From Noviluteimonas caseinilytica (lineage in GTDB: Bacteria > Pseudomonadota > Gammaproteobacteria > Xanthomonadales > Xanthomonadaceae): a stretch of 64,000 nucleotides of DNA. Below, piece by piece: positions 44,447 to 52,643 of the stretch (position 1 is its first letter; each line of letters starts with the position of its first letter). A model generated the notes under the pieces. It ran no database searches. It saw only the letters and a program-made list of their open reading frames with translations, and was not told the origin of the DNA. The stretch covers positions 2,232,001-2,296,000 of the forward strand of contig NZ_AP024545.1 of assembly GCF_018406605.1 (NCBI RefSeq), written 5' to 3'. The translations under genes and the position numbers were made by a program.

Positions 44447-46696
44447 TCACTCGAATCGATAAGACAACTTGACCAGCACCTGTTCGCTATCCCGCAATTC
44501 CATTGACTTCCTGAACTCGCGGTGCGCGGTGAAGGGTCCGAGTCCATCGTCTATGGAGTCGCCGCCGCGCACGTAGGCGATGTAGAGATAGGACAAGGGC
44601 GCCAGTTCGTATCGGTATCGCACTTGGAACCCCAGGCTGCGCAGTCCGAAGTTCTGGATCATGGTGCTTGCCGGTTGGGGCTTTCCACCCGCTCCTGTGT
44701 TCCATGCTCGCTTGGCCTTTGCGTCCAGACCGATCGATTCAAGGCGAATGCGCAACTCCTGCCTGTCATCGATCAGCCATTCCGTGCCTGCGTTGAGGGA
44801 CAGCATGCGCTTGCGATATTCGCCGAGCACGTTCTCCCGTCCGCGCCACAGCAGCCATTCGGGATCGCGATCCACTTCGAGGCCGGTGAAGATCCGTAGG
44901 CGATCGCTAGCATGGTATGTCGGTACGAACTCCGCCCGCATCTCACCGCCAGCGAAGTCGCCGACACCCTGGGCCAGGAATCCCGCTCCCGCGTCGAACG
45001 ACCAAGGGCTGTCACCCTGTCGCGGGCGCGAATGATCGTATGTAGCCCAGAGGCTCGAGCGCATTTCAACTAAGCCATGTCCCCTAGTAGTCAGATCATC
45101 TCGCCATGGGCCCCACACGCCAATTTCGAACGCGTCGTTTCCGCCGTTCCGGAGCTGGCCGGTGCGATTGAGCGTCAGGGTGTCCGCGATATGCAATCCG
45201 CGATCGGTATATCTCGTGGACACAACGGCGTGCCAGTCCGATGAGCGATAGCGCGAGGCTTCCGGAAAACTGGTGTACCGCCTTGCAAGGTCATATCGAG
45301 CAAGGTTGAAATTATTGCGTTCCAGGTAGCCGAAATCGCTCATCTGGAAATCGTCGCCTAGGTGGAGCAGGTAGAGCTGCTGGCGCCATCCTCCTCCCAT
45401 GTCCCAATCGATGCGCGCTTGCGCGCCGGTGTCGCGCACCTTCTCTCCGCTCTTGGCAACCAGCGAGCCCGCCGCTGCCGTACGTACCGACCATGACGCA
45501 TTCGGCATCCAGCGATGATCGAATTCGAGGACGCTCGCCTCGCGATCAAGGTTGGGACGGGTGACCCGCGTGATCATCGCACCGACGCCTTGGTGTTCCC
45601 AATCCCGTGTCACTCGGGCAGCCTGGAAGTCACGCCCCTCGGCATCGGCTTCGGTCGCGGCGAACAGGCCGAAGTTAAAGCCGGCGCCGCTGCCATTGAG
45701 CTTCACGGCGGCGGTGACATCCCCTTGTCCTGTCCCGTCGTCGGATCCTGCACCCACGCGGCGCGTGTACACCAGTCGGCTGCGGCCGTTGTACGCACCG
45801 AAAGGGACGTCGAAGAAATTCTGATTCTCGGTGAAAAACGGGCGCTTCTCATTGAAGAAGGTTTCCGTGGCGCTAAAGTTGACGACCAACGCATCGCTTT
45901 CGACTTGGCTGAAGTCCGGGTTGATCGATGCGCTGAGCTGGAAGCGCCCGTTCGGCTTCCAGAACACGTCGGCGCCCGCGTCCGCCGCGTATCTGCCGGC
46001 CATCAGGTCGCTCACGGCCGCAACATAGGGTGTGACTGCCAGCAGGGTCTGTCGGTACAAGGGGACCTCGATCTTGTTCAGCGCCGACAGGTAGCGCTGT
46101 TCGCTGAAACTCACGGCTGGCCACGACGCCCGTTCCCCGGTGGCGCCGATCGTGCGATCCAGCTGGATCCCCAGTGTGCGCCGCCCTCCTTCGCGATCGC
46201 GCATCGGCGCAAGGTGCCAGGGAATCAGCATTTCAACCGACCAGCCCGCGTCGTCTTCGCTGGTCGCGTGGCGCCAGTCGCCGTCCCAATCGGCGTTGAA
46301 CTGGTTTTCGTTCGTGATCGTCAGATCGCCGATGCTGTTGGACAGGTAGACCCTGAAGTCGTAACCGGCCCTGCCATCCCCATCGAAATCCACGTATAGG
46401 TTCACCCGATCGGCTTGGGCATTCTGGTCGCGCTGCAAATGTTGGCGCGTGCGAGGAACGCTGGCGGGCTGCGTGTTGCGGAAGCCGACGGCCAATCCCT
46501 CCGGCGTCGCCAGGATCCATGCTTCGGTTGGCTGCGGCACGGGCGCGCGGGTGAGCGGTTGCGTCAGGCGGAAGTCCGTGACGTGCTGGGCGCCTTGCCA
46601 TTCGACAGGATCGATTCGCCCATCAACGCTTATCGCCTGGGCAGTTGGTGCGGAAAGAGCGAGCGCGAGGAATGAAACAACGCAAGGGAATTTCAT
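44447..46696 (-). CDS. DUF5916 protein with CBM9-like and outer-membrane-like parts
   Basis: A 749-residue exported protein. After a signal peptide (MKFPCVVSFLALALSAPTAQA) comes a CBM9-like domain (VDGRIDPVEWQGAQ...VNLYVDFDGDGRAGYDFRVY, residues about 23-210). The remaining two thirds are DUF5916, rich in alternating beta strands with ETFFNEKRPFFTENQNFF. The protein ends with the aromatic SYRFE, typical of outer-membrane barrels. Relatives are common in xanthomonads; the role is not established. It is followed by the frameshifted hydrolase. Confidence 0.85.
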   Translation of the reverse strand: MKFPCVVSFLALALSAPTAQAISVDGRIDPVEWQGAQHVTDFRLTQPLTRAPVPQPTEAWILATPEGLAVGFRNTQPASVPRTRQHLQRDQNAQADRVNLYVDFDGDGRAGYDFRVYLSNSIGDLTITNENQFNADWDGDWRHATSEDDAGWSVEMLIPWHLAPMRDREGGRRTLGIQLDRTIGATGERASWPAVSFSEQRYLSALNKIEVPLYRQTLLAVTPYVAAVSDLMAGRYAADAGADVFWKPNGRFQLSASINPDFSQVESDALVVNFSATETFFNEKRPFFTENQNFFDVPFGAYNGRSRLVYTRRVGAGSDDGTGQGDVTAAVKLNGSGAGFNFGLFAATEADAEGRDFQAARVTRDWEHQGVGAMITRVTRPNLDREASVLEFDHRWMPNASWSVRTAAAGSLVAKSGEKVRDTGAQARIDWDMGGGWRQQLYLLHLGDDFQMSDFGYLERNNFNLARYDLARRYTSFPEASRYRSSDWHAVVSTRYTDRGLHIADTLTLNRTGQLRNGGNDAFEIGVWGPWRDDLTTRGHGLVEMRSSLWATYDHSRPRQGDSPWSFDAGAGFLAQGVGDFAGGEMRAEFVPTYHASDRLRIFTGLEVDRDPEWLLWRGRENVLGEYRKRMLSLNAGTEWLIDDRQELRIRLESIGLDAKAKRAWNTGAGGKPQPASTMIQNFGLRSLGFQVRYRYELAPLSYLYIAYVRGGDSIDDGLGPFTAHREFRKSMELRDSEQVLVKLSYRFE

Positions 46697-46835
46697 AGGG
46701 GGAATTGAAGGGACGTGTGCGCGCGGGCACCAGACGCGCAAAGGTGGTGCCGCACAAATCTATGTGTGGCGTCCCGGAGCACTCATGCCAATGGGGGTAC
46801 GTCGGGGCGAAACCACTGCCGACTACACGCGGCTG

Positions 46836-47282
46836 TCATTCATAGATGATCGCGTCGGCGGCGTGATCGGCGATGAGGTTGAGTTCGATGCCGTGCTCAA
46901 GGAATGCCTTGCACCCGGCCAGCACGTAACAGAACCCACCCATCGAGTCGATCGCACTCGAGGCGCGCTCGGCGTCTGTGCCCGTGAACCCGAATGCTGT
47001 GATGTTCACCATGGTCGTGTCCGCGCTCTGCGGTGTGAACTCCCACTCCACTGGCGTGGGCCATTCGATGACTATGCGTGCGCCCGGCTCCACGACGAGG
47101 ACGCGCACGTCTGCCGAAATGCCGTACACGTCCCAGTGCCAGCTGACCACCTTTCCTGGTTCGAGCGGGCCACTGCCGCTAGAGAACCAGAACCTGCGGG
47201 TGATCTCCGGATTTACGAAAGCATCGAAGACATCCAACGCGGGCCTGCGAATGAGCATGGATGCGCAAGCGGTTGGCGCCAT
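46836..47282 (-). CDS. SRPBCC (AHSA1-type) domain protein
   Basis: A 148-residue START-like protein: IRRPALDVFDAFVNPEITRRFWF, then WHWDVYGISADVRVLVVEPG and the C-terminal helix FCYVLAGCKAFLEHGIELN. The helix-grip fold binds hydrophobic ligands; bacterial AHSA1-like members often accompany ArsR regulators. The start at 47280-47282 fits the family length; the frame is open 53 codons further upstream. Confidence 0.85.
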   Translation of the reverse strand: MAPTACASMLIRRPALDVFDAFVNPEITRRFWFSSGSGPLEPGKVVSWHWDVYGISADVRVLVVEPGARIVIEWPTPVEWEFTPQSADTTMVNITAFGFTGTDAERASSAIDSMGGFCYVLAGCKAFLEHGIELNLIADHAADAIIYE

Positions 47283-47511
47283 CTGGTGGATCCGTGGCAG
47301 AGCCGGTGCTTCCGGCGGGGTCGACCCAAAAATCGGTCGTTCTCCCATTTCACGCTGTGCACAGGCTGCCCGGTGGGTCCACTTCATCGCGAATGAGGTC
47401 ATACCAAAACAAGTGGAGTCCAATGGGCGTCTGCAGCACATGCTGATTGGCCTGAGGATGAGCGTCCTAGCAATTCACGCTTGCGGCATCGTCATCGGAC
47501 AGGACCCGCAC

Positions 47512-48828
47512 ATGCAATTCGCCGCACTTACTTTCCGCGTTGCAATTTTCATCATTGTCTGTGCGGCGGTCGCTTCACCTGCGCTGGCAGCTACCAGCGA
47601 GGCAAGCGCGCGGAGGGTGTTCGATGAGGCGAACGCGATTTGCATGCGAGATGCCGGCGCGCTCTGGGGGCACTCCCTGTGCGGTCCGATTCTGGTGGTC
47701 GACCCCGATGACCGATCCGTGGTTGCCAGCGAACTCGATATCGATCATGTGCTCAAGCCGGCTGGTCGCCAATTCGTCGGGGTGCTGCCGGCGTCGGTCA
47801 TCATTGCGAACACGCCTACGGAGTGGTCCGGGACGCGCTGGACTCAGCTCATCGGCCCGCTCCTTCCTGAGGACGACGCAACCCTGAAGGTTCTCGTCGC
47901 GCACGAACTGTTCCACCGCGTCCAGCCAGACTTGGGGTTGGCCCGACCCGAGATGCCGAACCAGCACCTTGACGCTCTCGAGGGTCGCTATCTGCTCCAA
48001 CTCGAGTGGCGCGCCCTGGCGGGAGCGTTGAAAGCCCGGACGTCGGAAGAACGTCTAGCCACGGTTGCCGACGCGGTTGCCTTTCGAGCGGAGCGGTACC
48101 GTATCTATCCCGAAGCGCGGGTCGAGGAAGCCGCGCTGGAGATCAACGAGGGCATTCCCGAGTACACCGGGGTGATGGTGGGTTTAGAGGCGCCTGAGGA
48201 ACGGGTTGCATACGCGTTGCGCGATCTCAGCAAGTTCGTCGACGCAGCGTCGTTCGTGCGCTCGTTCGCATATGCCACGGGTCCTGCATATGGTTTGCTG
48301 CTTGATGGCGCGCAGCCGGGGTGGAGAGGGCAGCTTGGGTCGGGTCAAAGCCTCGACCAGATCCTCTCTACGGCCCTGAAGTTGAAGTCCCTTGAGCGGC
48401 GCACGATTGCTGCGCGGACCGCGCAATACGACGACGGTTCGTTGCGCGCGACCGAGGAAACACGCGAGCAAGGTCGACTGGCGGAGATCAAAACCCTCGA
48501 GGATCGACTGGTCGATGGTCCGGTCCTGAAGCTGCCGCTCGCTCGGACCAAGTACCAATTCAATCCCCAAACCCTGAAACCGCTCGGCGTGCATGGCACC
48601 GTGTACCCGACCATGAGGCTTACCGATGCGTGGGGTTCCTTGGAGGTCGAAGACGGAGGCGCCCTGGTTAACGGCGACACCAAGGTTGCATTTGTCTCGG
48701 CCGCTGGGATTGATGCCGTGGCGCTGCGTGGCAACGGCTGGAAGCTGGTCCTGAATCCGGGATGGAAAGTGGCGTCCGGCCCCCGCGAAGGCGACTACCA
48801 GGTTTCACCTGTCGCTGAGGCACCCTAG
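47512..48828 (+). CDS. Exported HExxH-motif protein
   Basis: A 438-residue protein with a signal peptide (residues about 8-28: RVAIFIIVCAAVASPALA). A zinc-peptidase-like HELFH motif lies in VLVAHELFHRVQPDLG, and a downstream EINEGIPEYTG could give the third ligand, as in gluzincins. The C-terminal 110 residues are beta-rich. I infer a periplasmic metallopeptidase of unknown family. The ATG with AGGA upstream is used; the frame is open to 46978 but crosses the neighbouring gene. Confidence 0.7.
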   Translation: MQFAALTFRVAIFIIVCAAVASPALAATSEASARRVFDEANAICMRDAGALWGHSLCGPILVVDPDDRSVVASELDIDHVLKPAGRQFVGVLPASVIIANTPTEWSGTRWTQLIGPLLPEDDATLKVLVAHELFHRVQPDLGLARPEMPNQHLDALEGRYLLQLEWRALAGALKARTSEERLATVADAVAFRAERYRIYPEARVEEAALEINEGIPEYTGVMVGLEAPEERVAYALRDLSKFVDAASFVRSFAYATGPAYGLLLDGAQPGWRGQLGSGQSLDQILSTALKLKSLERRTIAARTAQYDDGSLRATEETREQGRLAEIKTLEDRLVDGPVLKLPLARTKYQFNPQTLKPLGVHGTVYPTMRLTDAWGSLEVEDGGALVNGDTKVAFVSAAGIDAVALRGNGWKLVLNPGWKVASGPREGDYQVSPVAEAP

Positions 48829-48976
48829 GTGGTGCTTGTTCTCGAAGGACATTGCAACCCGGTTGTTTTGCCAACGACCCCGTGGCGCTGGTCGAACGGA
48901 ATCTAGAACGGGATGACTTCGTGCGCATGCGGGTCATCAAGACGCCGACGTCCGACTCAATGAAGGAGGCATCAAC

Positions 48977-49494
48977 ATGAGTTCTGCTGCAATACGTTAT
49001 CGCATCGACGCCATCAATCTGACTTCGGTCTCAGCACTGACCGCAGTGTTCGCCCTTGTTCTTGGACTGACACTTTGGCGTCTGGATGGCTCGACGCGAA
49101 GCATTGCATGCGCGGCGTCTGCGGCTTTGTTCGCGCTGATCATTGGCACATGCGCAATTGCTTCGTCTCGCTGGCCGGGACGGAGATTCGCGTAGGGGCA
49201 GGTTTCTATCGATGCACGATTGCGCTCGAATCGATCGAAGGCTTCTCGCGCGCTCCGGATCGACTGGCGTTGCGGTGGAGGAAGAACGGAATACGACTGC
49301 CCGGCTTCGCCTTGGGATGGTTCGTCGCGAAGGATGGGAGCACCGTTTTCGTGGCCGCAGGCCGCGCTCGAAGTGCTGTGCGATTGCAGTTGCGAGGCGA
49401 CTTTGATTTGGTGATCGGGGTCGACGACCCGGATCGACTCATCGCCGACATCGAAAGTCAATCCGCTCGACCAGGTAAATCGCCAAGCCCTTGA
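48977..49494 (+). pseudogene. Frameshifted paralogue of the PH-like membrane protein
   Basis: The first frame (48977-49195) gives two membrane helices (LTSVSALTAVFALVLGLTLW and SAALFALIIGTCAI) and then stops. A second frame supplies the beta domain (VSLAGTEIRVGAGFYRCTIA...LPGFALGWFVAKDG). Together they match the intact protein at 32405-32956, where FGLGWFSSRGG and KFDVLVGVVEP correspond. The frame change must lie near 49150-49175. It is probably a broken gene. Confidence 0.7.
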
Positions 49495-49695
49495 ACGCCA
49501 AAACGTAATAGACACGCGGTGCATCGCCGCACAAGCGAAGGCTATCCCGGGAACGACCCGTCGCGGAGGCGACTTTGGCCAACCTGTGCAAGCGAGTGGT
49601 TGCGACCGAAGGCCACGTTGGCGTTGACCGCGCTACTCGTCTGAGTTCGTTGCCAGCAAGTTTTTCGACCAGGCTCGAGGCGCAGCTTATTGTGA

Positions 49696-50355
49696 CTAAC
49701 GCGTCTCGAGCGCGCGATATCCCGCCGGCGTGACTGTGAGGACCCTTGTGTCCTCGCGAGATGACACCCACCGGCGACGCAAGCACAACGCGAGCAGGCT
49801 TGCCCCGACTTGGCCCGCCAGATGCGGACGACGTTCGCTCCAGTCCATGCAGGGTCGCACGACGTGCCTGCGCGACCCGCGATCAGGCGGGTCGATGCCC
49901 AGTCCCACCAACGCCCGTTCGCCGACGTCGGTCAGCGTCCAATCGGCTTGCCCAGCGTCGATCCAGCCGCATGCGATGCATCGGTTGGCGAATCGCACTG
50001 CCACTTCGCCCGCCATGTGGTCGTAGCACGACCTGGCATGGCGGAGCTCCGTGTCGGCCGGCCCCAGTCGATGTGTTCGCGCTGGTGCGATCGACATCAG
50101 CGACTCAAGCGCGCACGCGACGTCCGCCGATGCAAGCTGGTGGTAGCGGTGTCGCCCTTGCCGTTGGACGGCAACGAGGCCGCCCTCCACCAGTTTCGCA
50201 AGGTGCGCACTTGCGGTCTGCGGAGTGATGTTTGCGACACGCGCCAGCTCGCCGGCAGTACGGCACCTGTCGTCCATGAGCGCTGCAAGCATGAGCGCGC
50301 GTGCGGGTTCGCCGATCAGTGATGCGATCCTGGCAAGCGGAGGGCTGGTGACCAT
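49696..50355 (-). CDS. ArsR-family transcriptional regulator
   Basis: A 219-residue regulator with an N-terminal winged helix (IASLIGEPARALMLAALMDD...ELARVANITPQTASAHLAKL). The C-terminal half has a cluster of Cys residues (ARSCYDHMAGEVAVRFANRC and ACGW) that could sense metal or redox state. Longer than classic ArsR, it fits the YczG/BigR-like larger group. It is divergent from the hydrolase-monooxygenase pair, which it may repress. The ATG at 50353-50355 is the family-like start. Confidence 0.88.
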   Translation of the reverse strand: MVTSPPLARIASLIGEPARALMLAALMDDRCRTAGELARVANITPQTASAHLAKLVEGGLVAVQRQGRHRYHQLASADVACALESLMSIAPARTHRLGPADTELRHARSCYDHMAGEVAVRFANRCIACGWIDAGQADWTLTDVGERALVGLGIDPPDRGSRRHVVRPCMDWSERRPHLAGQVGASLLALCLRRRWVSSREDTRVLTVTPAGYRALETR

Positions 50356-50427
50356 GATTCGATACGTGCCGAAACATCGGTGAAGGTGCGAAGGATAGCG
50401 TAGCCGAACAAAAGCGAGGCTATCGCA

Positions 50428-51429
50428 ATGCATCGACGAGAGTTGCTGAAGTGGGCGGGTATGGGCGCTGCTGCGTGGGCTACCGGTGCGCAAAGCAAGG
50501 GCACCATGCAGGCTGCGGAGGAATCGCACGTCGCGTCATGGTCCAGTGGCGGCGAGCGACTGGATCTTGCCTTGTTCAGGCGGCGCGGCCGCGGCCCTGC
50601 TGTTGTGTACGTGCATGGTGCAACGTTTCCATCGGCCCTTGCGGTGGGCTGGCGCATGCATGGCCGCTCCTGGCTGGACCAGTTGCACGCCGCGGGATTC
50701 GATGCCTGGGCGTTTGACTTCGCCGGTTACGGTGCTTCGTCGCGTCCCGCGGCGTTCGCGCGGCCAGCCGATGTTTCCCCGCCGTTTGGCGATTCCGTCG
50801 CGGCCGCGTCGCAACTCCAGCATGTGCTGGCGTACGTCCGGCGCTTGCGACCGGATGCGCCCATCCATGTGGTCGCGCACTCTTGGGGCACATTGCCCGC
50901 GCAACGCGTCGCGATCGAGCACACGGATCTGATGCAGCGCCTCGTCCTGTTCGGGCCGGTCGTGACCCGTGCCGGCAAGCGTGAAGCGCCTGTCGATCAT
51001 GCATGGCACCTCGTCACCTCGGAGATGCAGCGACCGCGCCACCGCACGGGGCTTCCGCTTTCGGAACCGACGCCCGTCGGAGCGGACGAGCTTGAGCGCT
51101 GGTGTACGGCCTACCAGGCGACGGATCACGATGCGCCCACCAGGTCGCCGAGCGCGGTAAAAGTGCCCAGCGGGCCGGCCGCCGACGTCGCGCGCGCATG
51201 GTCGGGCGAGCGCCTGGTGGACAGCGGCCACCTGCTGCAGCCGACATTGATCGTGCGGGGCGAATGGGACCACGTCACGACCGACCAGGACGCCAGGGCG
51301 TTGTTCGATGCCCTAGGCACGCACGCCAAGCGCGACGTCAAAATTTCAGGTGGTAACCATTGGCTGCACCTGCAGCCGCGGCGAACCGTGCTCTGGGACG
51401 AGACCACCCTGTTCCTCGGAGGAAGCTGA
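50428..51429 (+). CDS. Exported alpha/beta hydrolase with twin-arginine-like signal
   Basis: A 333-residue hydrolase. The N terminus MHRRELLKWAGMGAAAWATG looks like a twin-arginine signal. Hydrolase motifs are VYVHGATFPS, nucleophile elbow VVAHSWGTLPA, Asp in RGEWDHVT and His in GGNHWLHLQ. It is similar in layout to the hydrolase at 57670. The stop overlaps the next gene's ATG (TGATG), and it is divergent from an ArsR gene. Confidence 0.88.
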   Translation: MHRRELLKWAGMGAAAWATGAQSKGTMQAAEESHVASWSSGGERLDLALFRRRGRGPAVVYVHGATFPSALAVGWRMHGRSWLDQLHAAGFDAWAFDFAGYGASSRPAAFARPADVSPPFGDSVAAASQLQHVLAYVRRLRPDAPIHVVAHSWGTLPAQRVAIEHTDLMQRLVLFGPVVTRAGKREAPVDHAWHLVTSEMQRPRHRTGLPLSEPTPVGADELERWCTAYQATDHDAPTRSPSAVKVPSGPAADVARAWSGERLVDSGHLLQPTLIVRGEWDHVTTDQDARALFDALGTHAKRDVKISGGNHWLHLQPRRTVLWDETTLFLGGS

Positions 51430-51809
51430 TGCTTGCAGTCATTTTCGAAGTTGAGTTCGCCGACGATGCGAGCCGTGAAGCCTACGTGCGCATCGCGGCC
51501 GCGCTGCGCCCAAAGGTCGAAGAGGTGCCCGGATTCGCGGGCGTCGAACGATTCCAGAGCATCGCCGATCCTCGACGCTACCTCTCACTCTCGTTCTGGG
51601 AGGACGAAGCGGCGATCGATCGCTGGCGCGAAGACCACGACCACGCGGCGGCGCAAGTGATAGGCAGCGACACGCTCTTCAGCCAGTGGCGGACGAGCGT
51701 GGTACGGGTCGTGCGCAGCAGGTCCAAGGCAGACCGTGCGCGAGCGGAGGCCACTCATGCATCTGCGATGAAGTGCACGCACTCCACGCGGAACCCTTCA
51801 CGCACGTAG
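51429..51809 (+). CDS. Antibiotic biosynthesis monooxygenase (ABM) domain protein
   Basis: A 126-residue protein whose first 95 residues form an ABM dimeric ferredoxin-like fold (MLAVIFEVEFADDASREAYV...RYLSLSFWEDEAAIDRWRED). The last 30 residues are unlike the family and overlap the convergent acetyltransferase gene by 55 bases, so the tail may have been gained by read-through. Overlap with the hydrolase suggests joint function against an organic substrate. Confidence 0.85.
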   Translation: MLAVIFEVEFADDASREAYVRIAAALRPKVEEVPGFAGVERFQSIADPRRYLSLSFWEDEAAIDRWREDHDHAAAQVIGSDTLFSQWRTSVVRVVRSRSKADRARAEATHASAMKCTHSTRNPSRT

Positions 51810-52204
51810 AAGCGATGCGCATCGGTCCGCGTCAAACGCGAGATCAACTGCAGTTCCTCGCAGCCCAGGCGGCGGGCTTCCTGCTTGAGCCAACTAATCA
51901 TGCGAGCGCCACATCCGCGCGAACGCGCGGCAGCATCGGTGACCAGGTCGTCGACCACGAGGATGCGCCCGCGGTACAACATCGTGATCACTCGATAGCC
52001 GGCCACGCATCGGACGGCGCCTTCATCTAGCAGCGTGGCCAGGCGGAAGCCCTCGTTGTCCATGAGTGATCGCACCAGAGACTCGAAATCTGCGCGCGCC
52101 AGGTTCGGGCGCAACTGATTCATGACCTCGAAAGCGGCGTAGATCTCGGCGTCAGTGAGCGCAATCGAGATTGTTGTGCTGTGCACGGCGGCGTCTCGGG
52201 GCAT
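51755..52204 (-). CDS. GNAT acetyltransferase
   Basis: A 149-residue acetyltransferase: DLVTDAAARSRGCGARMISWL is the acetyl-CoA loop and LGCEELQLISRLTRTDAHRFYVREGF the terminal motif. The ATG at 52202-52204 begins MPRDAAVHSTTISIALTD; the frame is open further but without homology. It is convergent with and overlaps the ABM gene. Substrate unknown. Confidence 0.85.
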   Translation of the reverse strand: MPRDAAVHSTTISIALTDAEIYAAFEVMNQLRPNLARADFESLVRSLMDNEGFRLATLLDEGAVRCVAGYRVITMLYRGRILVVDDLVTDAAARSRGCGARMISWLKQEARRLGCEELQLISRLTRTDAHRFYVREGFRVECVHFIADA

Positions 52205-52248
52205 GTGCTCGACAACTTCCGAGGCATGCTTCACTTTGCGTACCAAAG

Positions 52249-52278
52249 AAAAAGGGGCCCGGAGACACACCGGGCCCC
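52249..52278 (-). terminator. Intrinsic terminator, outer copy
   Basis: On the minus strand GGGGCCCGG and CCGGGCCCC close a seven-base loop, followed by TTTTT. It faces the same way as the TonB receptor gene and the inner terminator, but 200 bases further away. Confidence 0.85.
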
Positions 52279-52471
52279 CCGGGGGGTTCCACATCCGGGG
52301 AGGGATGGGAGGAGAGATTGTCGATGCCGCGCCAATGGAATTCGCATCCATTAAAGGACGCGCGCGCGCACACCAATTTGTGCAGCCATCAGATAGTGCT
52401 GTCGCCGCGCAGATGAGGAGTCGGCGACTTGATGCGGATCTCTGCATCTGGCCATCACGCATCTTGGTTTC

Positions 52472-52500
52472 AAAAAAAAGGCCCGGAGTTCATCCGGGCC
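52472..52500 (-). terminator. Intrinsic terminator of the TonB receptor gene
   Basis: GGCCCGGA and TCCGGGCC pair around five bases on the minus strand and run into eight T residues, about 145 bases after the receptor stop codon. A clear rho-independent terminator. Confidence 0.9.
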
Positions 52501-52643
52501 GTAAAGGGGTTCCACATCCAGGCGGGGACGGGAGTGTCATTGTCATCCTGCCTCCGGTATGCGCTGCGTCCAATTGAGCGTGTCCGCGTGCGCACCAATT
52601 CCGGGATGGACGGCGACACCTGTCGCCGTCCGTCCCGTACAGG

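Larger units (their letters stand above)
52249..52600 (-). repeat. Two diverged copies of a receptor 3' flank
   Basis: The segments 52249-52378 and 52472-52600 share order and sequence: A-run, terminator stem, then GGGGTTCCACATCC, a G-rich stretch, and a final GCGCACCAATT-like block (CGCACACCAATTT in the outer copy). The inner copy directly follows the TonB receptor gene. The outer copy is likely what is left of a second, lost receptor gene or a local duplication. Confidence 0.7.

Noticed and set aside
49495..49695. Protein-like frame between the PH pseudogene and the ArsR gene
   Set aside because: Short frames on both strands show no family match or ribosome site; coding is not supported.
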